A DNA stretch of 64,000 nt from CAILHX01 sp964511385 (GCA_964511385.1 CAZEFE010000007.1:62001-126000); one strand, 5' to 3'. Shown: positions 34,409-43,143, numbered from the stretch's first letter. Numbers and translations: made by a program. Notes: a model not told the origin generated them from the sequence alone.

Positions 34409-35245
34409 ATGATTCGAGCCAGGGAAAACCCGATAGCAGTCAAGGCTGGTGCATTGGCGCTGCTGATGCACGTGCTGTTTTTTGTGCTGCTGGTGGTCAG
34501 TTTCAGCTGGAAGCATGTACAGCCGCCGCTGGCAGCGCAGGTGGAGTTGTGGGAGAGCTTGCCGCAGCCCAAGGTGGAGACGCCGCCACCGCCGGAAATC
34601 AAGCCGGAGCCCGCGCCCGAGCCGCCACCGCCGGAAGTTAAACCGGAGCCCAAACCCGAGCCGCCGCCGGAGCCCAAGGCCGAGATTCAGGTGAAACCGA
34701 AGCCGCCCAAGCCGGAAGTCAAAAAGCCGCCGAAGGAAGAGCCCAAAAAGCCTGATCCCGCGCTCAAGAAGCAGGAAGAGGAAAAGAAGCGCAAAGAGGA
34801 ACTGGATAAGCTGAAAAAAGCCATGCTGAATGACTTGCCCGAGCAGCATGACGAAACGGCGGACACCAAAAAGCTGAATGATGCTAAGGTCGCGGCCAAC
34901 GCCAAGGCGGCCGCGGATGCCAAACGCGCCGCCGATATGCTGGCTGCCAGCAGTGGCGTGGTGGACGAGTACAAGGCGAAAATCGTGGCCAAGATCAAGC
35001 GCTACGTCAACAAGGAGGTCTGCGGCACCGGCAAGCCGGAACTGTTGTTTGCGATTGCGCTCTTACCCAGTGGCGAAGTCAGCGGCACGCCGCGGTTGCT
35101 CAAGTCCAGCGGCATTGCTGCGTGCGATCAGGCGGTGGAGCGGGCCATCCTGCAGGCGCAGCCGCTACCATTGCCGCCGCAGGGGGATCTGTTTTCCCAG
35201 TTTCGCGACCTTAACCTGAAATTCCGGCCCAATGAGAGCCAGTAA
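34409..35245 (+). CDS. tolA: Cell envelope protein TolA
   Basis: Inner-membrane anchored bridge to Pal, 278 aa. One membrane helix near the N-terminus (ALALLMHVLFFVLLVVSFSW), then a proline-rich segment of PPPPE/KPEP repeats (about 53-100), a Lys/Glu/Ala-rich helical domain, and a C-terminal domain starting near YKAKIVAKIKRYVNK that binds TolB and Pal. The proline-rich part replaces some of the long alanine-rich helix seen in enterobacteria. Starts 17 bp after tolR. Confidence 0.93.
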   Translation: MIRARENPIAVKAGALALLMHVLFFVLLVVSFSWKHVQPPLAAQVELWESLPQPKVETPPPPEIKPEPAPEPPPPEVKPEPKPEPPPEPKAEIQVKPKPPKPEVKKPPKEEPKKPDPALKKQEEEKKRKEELDKLKKAMLNDLPEQHDETADTKKLNDAKVAANAKAAADAKRAADMLAASSGVVDEYKAKIVAKIKRYVNKEVCGTGKPELLFAIALLPSGEVSGTPRLLKSSGIAACDQAVERAILQAQPLPLPPQGDLFSQFRDLNLKFRPNESQ

Positions 35246-35281
35246 CCCTCTTTATACGTTTTTGGACTTATAATTACGCTC

Positions 35282-36556
35282 ATGAATCATTTTTTATTGC
35301 GGTTGCTTCTATTGATTAGCGCGCTGTTGCCACTGACGGCCGGGGCGGCGCTGGATATCGAAATTGTGGGTGGCGCGGCACAGCAGATACCGATCGCCAT
35401 TGTTCCTTTCGCACAAAGCTCGAGCCAGAAAGAGGACGTGTCATTGGTGATCGCCGCCGATTTGCGACGCAGCGGCCTGTTCCGCACACTGGAAACGCGC
35501 GGTGTGGTCAACCAGCCGCACGATTTGCCGGAGGTGAAATATCCCGAGTGGGCGGCGCTGCAGGCGCAGGCGCTGGTGATCGGCAAGGTGGAGCCGGCCG
35601 CTGCCGGCCGCTTCAAGGTTTCGTTCCGTTTGCTGGATGTGCTCAAGCAGGGGCAGTTGGCGGCGCTGGAGTACGATGTAAGCGCGGCGCAACTGCGGCA
35701 GACCGCGCACAAGATCGCGGATGTGATCTACCAGACGCTGACCGGTCAGCCGGGCATCTTCTCTACCCGTATCGGCTACGTGCTGAAAAATGGCAATCGC
35801 TACTCCCTGGTGGTGGCTGATGCCGATGGTTACGGCGCACAGACCGTACTGGCGAGTACCGAGCCGATCATTTCCCCGGCCTGGTCGCCGGATGGCACGC
35901 GCCTGGCCTATGTATCGTTCGAGAAGAAAAAGCCCATTGTTTACGTGCAGTCGCTGACCACGGGGCAGCGTATCGTGCTGGCCAATTACAAGGGCAACAA
36001 CAGCGCGCCTTCGTGGTCGCCGGATGGCAAGCGGCTGGCCATTGTGCTGACGCAGGGGGCGAATTCGCAAATTCACGTGATTAACGCGGACGGCACCGGC
36101 CTGAAACAGTTATCGCATAGCCAGACCATCGATACCGAACCGCAGTGGTCGCCGGATGGCAAGTGGATCTACTTCACCTCCGATCGTGGCGGCAGCCCGC
36201 AGATATATCGCATGTCGGCGCTGGGTGGCGAGTCGCAACGTGTAACGTTTGATGGTAGCTACAACGTGAGCCCGCGACTGTCGCCGGATGGCAAGCAGCT
36301 GGCATTCATCCGACGTGACGGCGGCAAGTTCCAGGTGGCGGTGCAAGACCTTGCCACGTCCCAGGTGCAGGTGCTGAGCGATTCGGCTGGGGATGAATCG
36401 CCCAGCTTTGCGCCCAATGGCAAGATGATCATGTATGCCACCAGCATCAACAACAAAGGCGTGCTGTCTGTTGTGTCGTCGGATGGACGGGTCAAGCAGC
36501 GGTTAAGTGAGACGGGGGATGTGCGGGAACCGGCATGGAGTCCCGCAAGTAACTGA
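35282..36556 (+). CDS. tolB: Tol-Pal system beta-propeller protein TolB
   Basis: Periplasmic protein of 424 aa with a signal peptide (LLRLLLLISALLPLTAGAA), an N-terminal alpha/beta domain (VPFAQSS...IAADLRRSGLF) and a six-bladed propeller whose blades repeat SPDGT/K motifs (AWSPDGTRLAYVS, SWSPDGKRLAIVL, QWSPDGKWIYFTS, RLSPDGKQLAFIR). Binds Pal and TolA. No clear Shine-Dalgarno sequence precedes the ATG, and a TATAAT lies only 7 bp upstream of it. Confidence 0.96.
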   Translation: MNHFLLRLLLLISALLPLTAGAALDIEIVGGAAQQIPIAIVPFAQSSSQKEDVSLVIAADLRRSGLFRTLETRGVVNQPHDLPEVKYPEWAALQAQALVIGKVEPAAAGRFKVSFRLLDVLKQGQLAALEYDVSAAQLRQTAHKIADVIYQTLTGQPGIFSTRIGYVLKNGNRYSLVVADADGYGAQTVLASTEPIISPAWSPDGTRLAYVSFEKKKPIVYVQSLTTGQRIVLANYKGNNSAPSWSPDGKRLAIVLTQGANSQIHVINADGTGLKQLSHSQTIDTEPQWSPDGKWIYFTSDRGGSPQIYRMSALGGESQRVTFDGSYNVSPRLSPDGKQLAFIRRDGGKFQVAVQDLATSQVQVLSDSAGDESPSFAPNGKMIMYATSINNKGVLSVVSSDGRVKQRLSETGDVREPAWSPASN

Positions 36557-36608
36557 CCCCGAGCATGTGTGGTAGCAAAGTTTTATTTTTTTAATTAGGA
36601 GAAAAACC

Positions 36609-37181
36609 ATGAATAAACAAGTCGCAGCAACTTTCGTGATGGCCTTGTTTCTGGCCGCTTGCGCCAGCAAGACGGTAAAAGAAGAGACCAAGGTTGAAGA
36701 CCGTTCACCCGCGGCCCAGGCACCGGCGGCACCTGCCGCTCCTGCACAGGATTCCGGCAGCAATGCCGGCACCAGAGGCGCTGACAACTCCGACGTCTCC
36801 GGTAAGCAGATTGCCGTGAACCCGCTCAAGGACCCTAACAACATCCTGTCTACCCGCAGCATTTATTTCGATTTCGACAAATATGAAGTCAAGTCCGAAT
36901 ATCGCCCGCTGGTGGAGGCGCATGGTAAGTACCTGGTGCAGAACCCGAGCGCCAAAGTCGTGGTGCAAGGCAATGCTGACGAACGCGGCAGCCGCGAATA
37001 TAACCTGGCGCTGGGTCAGCGTCGTGCCGTCGCTGTGAAAAAGGCGCTGAACTCGGTGGGTGCAAACGACAAGCAGATCGAAACCGTCAGCTTCGGTGAA
37101 GAAAAGCCGAAGGCAACCGGTCACGATGAGGCTTCTTATAGCCAGAACCGTCGTACTGACTTCGTTTACGAAGGCGAGTAA
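36609..37181 (+). CDS. pal: Peptidoglycan-associated lipoprotein Pal
   Basis: Outer-membrane lipoprotein of 190 aa: signal peptide with lipobox LAAC (Cys near residue 20), an Ala/Pro-rich linker, and the OmpA-like peptidoglycan-binding domain (SIYFDFDKYEVKSEY, VQGNADERGSREYNLALGQRRA, RRTDFVYEGE). Anchors the outer membrane to the wall in the Tol-Pal system. A strong AGGAGAA site precedes the ATG. Stop overlaps the cpoB ATG by 1 nt. Confidence 0.97.
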   Translation: MNKQVAATFVMALFLAACASKTVKEETKVEDRSPAAQAPAAPAAPAQDSGSNAGTRGADNSDVSGKQIAVNPLKDPNNILSTRSIYFDFDKYEVKSEYRPLVEAHGKYLVQNPSAKVVVQGNADERGSREYNLALGQRRAVAVKKALNSVGANDKQIETVSFGEEKPKATGHDEASYSQNRRTDFVYEGE

Positions 37182-38062
37182 TGCGTAGGCTGATCCTGGT
37201 CTTATGGCTGTCCCTGGGTGGCGTTCACGCTGCCCAGGCGGCTTTTTTCAGCGATAGCGAAGCTCGGGAAAAAATAGTCGAGCTGCAAAAACAGCTGACG
37301 CAAGTGCAGAGCCAGAATCAGGCGCTGCAGGCCAGGCTGGATGAGGAGCAAAAGCAACGGCAGGCGGTTGAAGCCCGTGTGACCACTGTCGAAAACCAGC
37401 TTAGAAACCAGAGCCTGGATCTGCTGAACCAGATCGAGCGGCTCAATACCGACATCAGCCAACTGAAAGGCCAGCTGGAAGTTGCGGCGCACGAGACGGC
37501 GGCAACCCAGCAGCGCCAGCGCGATTTGTATACCGACCTGGACGCGCGCCTGCGCAAATTGGAATCGGCGCCAGCCCAGGCTGCTGCGCCAGCTCCGGCC
37601 GCGGCAGAACAGGCGCAACCGGCGGCATCCGCTGCGGAGCAGCCAACGGCACCCGCACCGGCAGCGGCCGTTGATAATGAAGTGAAGGATTACGAAGCGG
37701 CATTCGGCCTGTTCAAGGCAGGAAAATACGCGGCTGCCAGCGAGGCGTTCGACAAGTTCCAGCAGGCCTATCCCGACAGCAAGCTGGCGGGGAATGCCCA
37801 GTATTGGGCGGGGACGGCGCATTTCTCGCAGCGCGATTACAAAGCGGCTATCAGCGCACAGCAGAAGCTGCTGAAGAATTACCCCGAGCACGAAAAGGCG
37901 CCGGATGCACTGTACAGCATCGCCAATAGCCAGATTCAACTGTCGGACCTGGATGGTGCGCGGCAGACGTTGAAAACCCTGGTGACCAAGTACCCGCAGG
38001 CAAAAATTGCACCCAAGGCCAAAGAGCGGCTGTCCCAGCTTGAATCGCTAAAAAAGAAGTAA
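37181..38062 (+). CDS. cpoB: Cell division coordinator CpoB (YbgF)
   Basis: Periplasmic protein of 293 aa: signal peptide (LILVLWLSLGGVHAAQA), a coiled-coil trimerisation region (EKIVELQKQLTQVQSQNQALQARLDEEQ...), an Ala/Pro linker (about 130-165) and C-terminal TPR repeats (YEAAFGLFKAGKYAAASEAFDKF, QYWAGTAHFSQRDYKAAI, PDALYSIANSQIQL). Coordinates PBP1B activity with Tol energy in enterobacteria. Last tol-pal gene; queE follows after 9 bp. Confidence 0.94.
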   Translation: MRRLILVLWLSLGGVHAAQAAFFSDSEAREKIVELQKQLTQVQSQNQALQARLDEEQKQRQAVEARVTTVENQLRNQSLDLLNQIERLNTDISQLKGQLEVAAHETAATQQRQRDLYTDLDARLRKLESAPAQAAAPAPAAAEQAQPAASAAEQPTAPAPAAAVDNEVKDYEAAFGLFKAGKYAAASEAFDKFQQAYPDSKLAGNAQYWAGTAHFSQRDYKAAISAQQKLLKNYPEHEKAPDALYSIANSQIQLSDLDGARQTLKTLVTKYPQAKIAPKAKERLSQLESLKKK

Positions 38063-38071
38063 TCCCCCAAG

Positions 38072-38710
38072 TTGGCTATCAAGGTATATGAAATTTTCTT
38101 CTCCCTGCAGGGAGAAGCCTCGCGCGTCGGGTTGCCCACGGTCTTCGTGCGCCTGACCGGCTGCCCGTTGCGCTGCGGCTATTGCGATACCGAATACGCG
38201 TTTCAGGGCGGCCGGAACATGGAGGTGGCCGAGATTCTGGACAAGGTGCAGGGCTACGGCGTCAAGCGCGTAACGGTGACCGGCGGCGAGCCGCTGGCGC
38301 AAAAGGAGTGCCTGGCGTTATTAAGCGCCCTGTGTGATGCCGGGTACGACGTGTCGCTGGAAACCAGCGGCGCGATGGATATTGCCAAGGTGGATGAACG
38401 CGTGTCCGTCATCCTGGACGTCAAAACGCCCGGCTCCGGCGAGGTCGGGAAAAATCTGTGGGCCAACCTGCCCTTGCTCAAACCCAAGGATGAAGTGAAG
38501 TTTGTGCTGTGCGACGCGGCCGACTATGCCTGGGCCAAGAAGATTCTCGATGAGTACGGCATTGCCGCGCGTTGCCCGGTCCTGTTTTCGCCGGTGCACG
38601 GTCGGCTGGAGCCGCGCCAGCTGGCGGAATGGGTGTTGCAGGACCGGCTGCCGGTGAGGATGCAGTTGCAATTGCATAAAATCCTGTGGGGGGAGACCCC
38701 GGGCACATGA
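38072..38710 (+). CDS. queE: 7-carboxy-7-deazaguanine synthase
   Basis: Radical SAM enzyme of queuosine synthesis, converting 6-carboxytetrahydropterin to 7-carboxy-7-deazaguanine. The 212-aa protein carries the cluster-binding motif CPLRCGYCD (CxxxCxxC) and the SAM-binding TGGEPLAQ. Start is TTG at 38072 (AIKVYEIFFSLQGEASRVG, the family's N-terminus). Overlaps queC by 4 nt; the queE-queC pair next to tol-pal is common in proteobacteria. Confidence 0.94.
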   Translation: MAIKVYEIFFSLQGEASRVGLPTVFVRLTGCPLRCGYCDTEYAFQGGRNMEVAEILDKVQGYGVKRVTVTGGEPLAQKECLALLSALCDAGYDVSLETSGAMDIAKVDERVSVILDVKTPGSGEVGKNLWANLPLLKPKDEVKFVLCDAADYAWAKKILDEYGIAARCPVLFSPVHGRLEPRQLAEWVLQDRLPVRMQLQLHKILWGETPGT

Positions 38711-39390
38711 GTACCACGAGCAAACGCGCGGTTGTGCTGCTGTCCGGCGGGTTGGATTCGGCTACCGCTTTGGCAATTGCCCGCAGCGAGGGCTTCGATT
38801 GTTATTGCCTGAGCCTCGATTATCATCAGCGCCACATTGCCGAGCTCAACGCCGCCAAGCGCGTGGCCACGGCGCTTGGCGCGGTCGAGCATCGCGTGTT
38901 CCAACTGGATCTGTCCACTTTTGGCGGTTCGGCGCTGACCGACAGCAACATCGCCGTGCCGGAAGTGCATTCCGACGGTATCCCGGTCACTTATGTGCCG
39001 GCACGCAACACCATCATGCTGTCATTAACCCTGGCCTGGGCCGAGGTACTGGGCGCGCGCGATATTTTTATCGGCGTGAATGCGCTGGATTATTCCGGCT
39101 ACCCGGATTGCCGCGGCGAATATATTGCTGCCTTTGAGCACATGGCGAATCTTGCCACCAAAGCCGCGGTGGAAGGCCATCCGCTCAAGATTCATGCGCC
39201 ATTGATTGACCTGACCAAGGCGCAAATCATCCAGCGTGGCGTGGCGCTGGGCGTAGACTACGGCATGACGGTGTCGTGTTACCAGGCCGATGCTGAAGGC
39301 CGTGCCTGCGGCGTGTGTGATTCCTGCCGTTTCCGCAAGGACGGGTTTGCTGCTGCGGGGGTGACAGACCCTACGCATTATCGGGTTTAG
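38707..39390 (+). CDS. queC: 7-cyano-7-deazaguanine synthase
   Basis: ATP-dependent conversion of the QueE product to preQ0, precursor of queuosine in tRNA. The 227-aa protein shows the PP-loop LLSGGLDSATAL, VPARNTIMLSLTLAWAE, and the zinc-binding CxxCxxC cluster GRACGVCDSCRFRK near the C-terminus. I chose ATG 38707, which overlaps the queE stop. A promoter for the ribosomal operon follows about 10 bp after its end. Confidence 0.96.
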   Translation: MSTTSKRAVVLLSGGLDSATALAIARSEGFDCYCLSLDYHQRHIAELNAAKRVATALGAVEHRVFQLDLSTFGGSALTDSNIAVPEVHSDGIPVTYVPARNTIMLSLTLAWAEVLGARDIFIGVNALDYSGYPDCRGEYIAAFEHMANLATKAAVEGHPLKIHAPLIDLTKAQIIQRGVALGVDYGMTVSCYQADAEGRACGVCDSCRFRKDGFAAAGVTDPTHYRV

Positions 39391-39399
39391 CATTAATCC

Positions 39400-39429
39400 T
39401 TGCCTAAACTACTAAAAGTCCAGTAAAAT
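39400..39429 (+). promoter_or_regulatory. Sigma-70 promoter candidate for rpsP-rimM-trmD-rplS
   Basis: TTGCCT (39400-39405) and TAAAAT (39424-39429) spaced by 18 bp, in the 77-bp gap between queC and rpsP. The predicted start is near 39436, leaving a leader of about 30 nt with AAAGAGAAAAG before the rpsP ATG. Confidence 0.6.
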
Positions 39430-39467
39430 CCGCGCTTTTCCTTTTTCCGGCTTAAAGAGAAAAGTAT

Positions 39468-39710
39468 ATGGTTATCATTCGTTTAGCTCGTGGCGGTGCC
39501 AAGAAGCGCCCTTTTTACAATGTTGTCGTCGCTGACTCCCGCAATCGCCGTGATGGCCGATTCATCGAGCGCGTTGGTTTTTATGACCCGCTGGCCAAGG
39601 AAGGCGTTGAAGGCCTGCGCCTGAACAGCGAGCGTATCGCTTACTGGCAAGGCAACGGCGCACAGCTGTCCGAATCCGTGGCCAAGCTGGTCAAGCGTAG
39701 CGCGGCTTAA
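39468..39710 (+). CDS. rpsP: 30S ribosomal protein S16
   Basis: Small-subunit protein of 80 aa: MVIIRLARGGAKKRPFYNVVVADSRNRRDGRFIERVGFYDP is diagnostic for S16. First gene of the rpsP-rimM-trmD-rplS operon. Codon use is strongly biased toward preferred codons, as expected for high expression. Confidence 0.98.
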   Translation: MVIIRLARGGAKKRPFYNVVVADSRNRRDGRFIERVGFYDPLAKEGVEGLRLNSERIAYWQGNGAQLSESVAKLVKRSAA

Positions 39711-39712
39711 AT

Positions 39713-40225
39713 TTGTCTCAACCACCTGACAATATGGTGGTGATGGGGCGAATTGCTGTCCCCTACGGCGTGCAGGGCTGGGTCAAGATCCAGTCCTTCA
39801 CCGAATATGTGGACGGCTTGCTGGATTACCCCGACTGGTGGCTGGGAAAAGCCGGGCAATGGCGCGGCTGTGAAGTCGAAGCCGCACGTATGCACGGCAA
39901 ATCGCTGATCGCCAAGTTCGCGGGCTGTGATGACAGAACCGCGGCCTTTGCCTTGAAAGGGCAGGAAATTGCGGTCAAGCGTGAAGAATTGCCGCCCCCG
40001 GAAGAAGGGGAGTACTACTGGTCTGATCTGGTTGGGCTGAAAGTGAGCAATCTCCAGCAACAGCAGTTCGGCACAGTGAAAGAACTGTTCGAAACCGGCG
40101 CCAATGACGTGCTGGTGGTACAGGGCGAAGACCGCGAGCGGTTGATTCCCTTCACCGATGATGCGGTAAAGCAGGTGGACCTCGCGGCCGGCACGATGCT
40201 GGTGGACTGGGATGTCGATTTCTAG
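39713..40225 (+). CDS. rimM: Ribosome maturation factor RimM
   Basis: 16S rRNA processing factor that binds S19, 170 aa. Motifs: MGRIAVPYGVQGWVKIQSFT at the N-terminal barrel, the PRC-barrel part EYYWSDLVGLKV, and LVVQGEDRERLIPFTDD. Starts with TTG at 39713, 2 bp after the rpsP stop; an internal ATG (39734) is less likely because the operon spacing favours the TTG. The stop lies inside trmD. Confidence 0.94.
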   Translation: MSQPPDNMVVMGRIAVPYGVQGWVKIQSFTEYVDGLLDYPDWWLGKAGQWRGCEVEAARMHGKSLIAKFAGCDDRTAAFALKGQEIAVKREELPPPEEGEYYWSDLVGLKVSNLQQQQFGTVKELFETGANDVLVVQGEDRERLIPFTDDAVKQVDLAAGTMLVDWDVDF

Positions 40226-40982
40226 TCCGAATTTCGATGTCATCACCCTGTTCCCGCAGATGTTCGATGCGGTGAGCAAAAACGGCATTACCGCGCGAGC
40301 GCTGGAAAAAGGGTTGTATCAGCTGACCCTGTGGAATCCCCGGGATTTCACCACCGACCCGCGCAAGACCGTGGATGACCGGCCGTTCGGCGGCGGCCCC
40401 GGCATGGTGATGATGGCAGAACCGCTGGAAAAAGCGATTGCGGCGGCAAAACAACGGCAGCGTCAAGCAGGTGTAGCGCACAGCCGGGTGATACACCTTT
40501 CGCCGCAGGGTCGGCCGTTGACGCATGGCAAGGTGATGGAGTTGTTGGCTTTGCCTGGCCTGATATTGCTGGCGAGCCGCTACGAAGGTGTGGATGAGCG
40601 CCTGATCCGGCGCCAAGTGGATGAGGAAATCTCCATCGGCGATTACGTGCTGTCAGGTGGAGAGTTGCCGGCGATGGTGTTGTTGGATGCCATGGTCAGG
40701 CAGGTACCTGGAGCGTTGGGTGATGTGGATTCGGCGGCAGAAGATTCATTCGTGAATGGCCTGCTGGATTGCCCGCACTACACGCGACCGGAGTTGTACG
40801 AGAATGAGGGGGTGCCGGAAGTGTTGTTATCCGGGCATCACGCTGAAATTCGCCGCTGGCGACTGAAACAGTCACTGGCGCGAACCAGGGCAAAACGCCC
40901 TGACCTGCTGGAACATCGGCAGTTGACCAAAGAGGAGTCTCGGCTACTCGCAGAGATCGAGCAGGAACAAGGCTCCGCATAA
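40212..40982 (+). CDS. trmD: tRNA (guanine-N1-)-methyltransferase
   Basis: Makes m1G37 in tRNAs reading CNN and some other codons, preventing frameshifts. The 256-aa SPOUT enzyme has the knot segments LLASRYEGVDERL and ISIGDYVLSGGELPAMVLLDAM, the N-terminal NFDVITLFPQMFDAV and VDDRPFGGGPGMVM, and the C-terminal tRNA-binding helices. Its start overlaps rimM by 14 nt. Confidence 0.97.
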   Translation: MSISSPNFDVITLFPQMFDAVSKNGITARALEKGLYQLTLWNPRDFTTDPRKTVDDRPFGGGPGMVMMAEPLEKAIAAAKQRQRQAGVAHSRVIHLSPQGRPLTHGKVMELLALPGLILLASRYEGVDERLIRRQVDEEISIGDYVLSGGELPAMVLLDAMVRQVPGALGDVDSAAEDSFVNGLLDCPHYTRPELYENEGVPEVLLSGHHAEIRRWRLKQSLARTRAKRPDLLEHRQLTKEESRLLAEIEQEQGSA

Positions 40983-40998
40983 ATAGAAAGGAAGCAAT

Positions 40999-41391
<393 letters not shown>

Positions 41392-41404
41392 GCAGCTGCG
41401 ATTT

Positions 41405-41443
41405 CCAATAAAAAACCCGCGAATTTTGCGGGTTTTTTATTGG
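41405..41443. terminator. Bidirectional terminator between rplS and pqqA
   Basis: Perfect 16-bp inverted repeat (CCAATAAAAAACCCGC and its complement) around a 7-nt loop, GC-rich core with A-run and T-run on either side. Ends the rplS operon (+) and, with the hairpins beside it, can also end pqqA transcription (-). Confidence 0.92.
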
Positions 41444-41445
41444 CT

Positions 41446-41529
41446 GCAATCGGGATTAACGATTGCGATTATTACAGGTTTGCAATCTTAGCGATTGCGA
41501 CTGTTCGAATTTGCAATCTTAACGATTGC
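41446..41529. repeat. Three hairpin repeats copied from the 3' end of pqqA
   Basis: Three units, each with arms GCAATC and GATTGC: 41446-41466 (9-nt loop), 41482-41498 (5-nt loop) and 41513-41529 (5-nt loop), spaced 36 and 31 bp. The third unit is the actual end of pqqA; its TAA stop lies in the hairpin loop. Read on the minus strand, the other two units repeat the last codons and stop (AAT CGC TAA and AAT CGT TAA), so they look like duplications of the pqqA terminus. Confidence 0.8.
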
Positions 41530-41590
41530 AAACGTACATCGTAACTTCAAAACCGAAACGCATTTCAGTAGCAGCTGGCTTGGTCCACAT
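41519..41590 (-). CDS. pqqA: PQQ precursor peptide PqqA
   Basis: A 23-residue peptide beginning MWTKPAATEMRFGFEVTMY and ending VCNR. It has the invariant Glu-x-x-x-Tyr pair (EVTMY) that PqqE cross-links to build pyrroloquinoline quinone. A strong ribosome-binding site (AAAGGAGAATGATT then ATG) precedes it on the minus strand. Other pqq genes are not adjacent, so it is an orphan pqqA here. PQQ is the cofactor of the XoxF methanol dehydrogenase encoded 12.5 kb away. It is too short for standard gene finders. The region 41591-41773 upstream must hold its promoter and that of the divergent ogt; I see no convincing -35/-10 pair there. Confidence 0.95.
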   Translation of the reverse strand: MWTKPAATEMRFGFEVTMYVCNR

Positions 41591-41773
41591 AATCATTCTC
41601 CTTTATCGGTTAACTAGGACTGTTTCTCCGGCATATCTCTATGCACGGTTCCCACTATAGGCGGCAAAGTTAACTGCGTATTCCTGTAAGCCATGAAACA
41701 CGGCTAAGTATTTTCATTAGATGCGGCTGATAGTGGCAGTGGAAAATCAGCCGGTTTCAGGTAGTATTTGCCG

Positions 41774-42238
41774 ATGCAATATCAAGCCTGCATCCCTTTT
41801 GCGCCTATTGTTCTCGGTATCCAGTGCTCCGATGCAGCGCTGCTCGGCATTGAATTCCTGCCGCACGATACCCCGCTGACTCCACCCGCGACGGACTTTG
41901 CCAAACAGGCGTGTGCGGTGCTGGAGGCATATCTGAGCCACCCCGAACAAACGCTAAATTTGCCGATGACAGAGCGTGGCACGCCCTACCAGAAAAAAGT
42001 CTGGGCGGAAATCCGGCGTATCCCGCCGGGGCAGACCATTACCTATACCGAGCTCGCGCGGCGCGTCGGTTCCGGCGCGCGCGCTGTGGCTAACGCCTGC
42101 GGGGCGAATCCGTTGCCGATATTAACGCCCTGTCACCGCGTGGTGGCCGCTAACGGCCTGGGCGGCTTTATGGGCGGCAAACTGCCCGGTTCGCTCAATA
42201 TCAAACGCTGGCTGCTGGCGCATGAAGGTGCGCTTTGA
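41774..42238 (+). CDS. ogt: Methylated-DNA-protein-cysteine methyltransferase
   Basis: Suicidal repair protein of 154 aa that removes O6-alkyl groups from guanine. The acceptor Cys is in ILTPCHRVVAANGLGGFMGG, with the helix-turn-helix segment GTPYQKKVWAEIRRIPPGQTITYTELARRVG before it. I chose the ATG at 41774; a TTG two codons upstream is possible. It overlaps xerD by 4 nt. Confidence 0.93.
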   Translation: MQYQACIPFAPIVLGIQCSDAALLGIEFLPHDTPLTPPATDFAKQACAVLEAYLSHPEQTLNLPMTERGTPYQKKVWAEIRRIPPGQTITYTELARRVGSGARAVANACGANPLPILTPCHRVVAANGLGGFMGGKLPGSLNIKRWLLAHEGAL

Positions 42239-43143
42239 GCAAAGCGGCACTGCGCGAAGCCGAACAGGCATTGCTGGATGAGTTCTCCGATCGCATCTGG
42301 CTGGAAGAAGGCCTGGCGCGCAACACGCTGGAAAGCTACAACCGCGACCTGCACCAGTTTGCCGATTGGCTGCAAAAACGCGGCAGCGAATTGCTCAGCG
42401 TCAGCCGAGTCGACCTGGAGCAATACCTCGCGTACAAAAGCCCGCAATCCAAGCCGCGCAGCATCGGCCGCCTCATCGCCAGCCTGCGTCGCTTCTACCG
42501 CTACTTATTGCGCGAAAACCTGGTCAGTGCTGATCCCACCTTGCAACTCGATTCGCCCAAGCTGCCCAGAAGCCTGCCCAAGAGCTTGACCGAGGCTGAA
42601 GTCGAAGCGCTGCTCAACCAGCCGGATGTCGAGCAGGTGCTGGGTCTGCGCGACCGGGCCATGCTGGAAACACTCTATGCCACCGGCCTGCGCGTTTCGG
42701 AACTGGTGGGTCTCAAAGTCACCGAAGTCAGTCTGAGCGAAGGTGTGGTGCGCGCCACCGGCAAGGGCAGCAAGACCCGGCTGGTGCCGCTGGGCGAGGA
42801 GGCGCTAGATTGGATCACGCGCTACCTCAAGGAAGCCCGCCCTAAAATACTGCACGGCCAGATGGCGGACAGCCTGTTTGTTACCCAGCGCGGTGATGCC
42901 ATGACGCGGCAGGCGTTCTGGTACCTCATCAAGCGCCACGCCAAGCTGGCCGGCATCACCAAGACCATGTCGCCGCACGTGCTGCGCCACGCGTTTGCCA
43001 CGCACCTGCTCAATCACGGCGCGGATTTGCGGGTGGTGCAGATGCTGCTGGGGCATGCGGATATTTCGACGACGCAGATTTATACCCATGTGGCGAGAGA
43101 AAGGTTGAAGTCGCTGCATGCGCAGCATCACCCGAGGGGGTAA
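42235..43143 (+). CDS. xerD: Tyrosine recombinase XerD
   Basis: Chromosome-dimer-resolution recombinase of 302 aa. N-terminal SAM-like core-binding domain (LARNTLESYNRDLHQFADWL) and catalytic domain with the R-K-H-R-H-Y set: Arg in YATGLRVSELVGL, Lys in GKGSKTRLVP, HVLRHAFATHLL, LLGHADISTTQIYTH containing the His and the nucleophile Tyr. Length and composition match the housekeeping XerD, so it is not a phage integrase. TTG start overlaps the ogt stop. Confidence 0.95.
   Translation: MSKAALREAEQALLDEFSDRIWLEEGLARNTLESYNRDLHQFADWLQKRGSELLSVSRVDLEQYLAYKSPQSKPRSIGRLIASLRRFYRYLLRENLVSADPTLQLDSPKLPRSLPKSLTEAEVEALLNQPDVEQVLGLRDRAMLETLYATGLRVSELVGLKVTEVSLSEGVVRATGKGSKTRLVPLGEEALDWITRYLKEARPKILHGQMADSLFVTQRGDAMTRQAFWYLIKRHAKLAGITKTMSPHVLRHAFATHLLNHGADLRVVQMLLGHADISTTQIYTHVARERLKSLHAQHHPRG

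Noticed and set aside
41446..41529. CRISPR-like array of three short repeats.
   Set aside because: Only three copies, each itself a hairpin derived from the pqqA 3' end, with non-equal spacers and no cas genes.
42235..43143. xerD as a possible integrase for the tRNA-inserted element.
   Set aside because: It is full-length housekeeping XerD coupled to ogt and lies 6.6 kb from the element, not at its edge.
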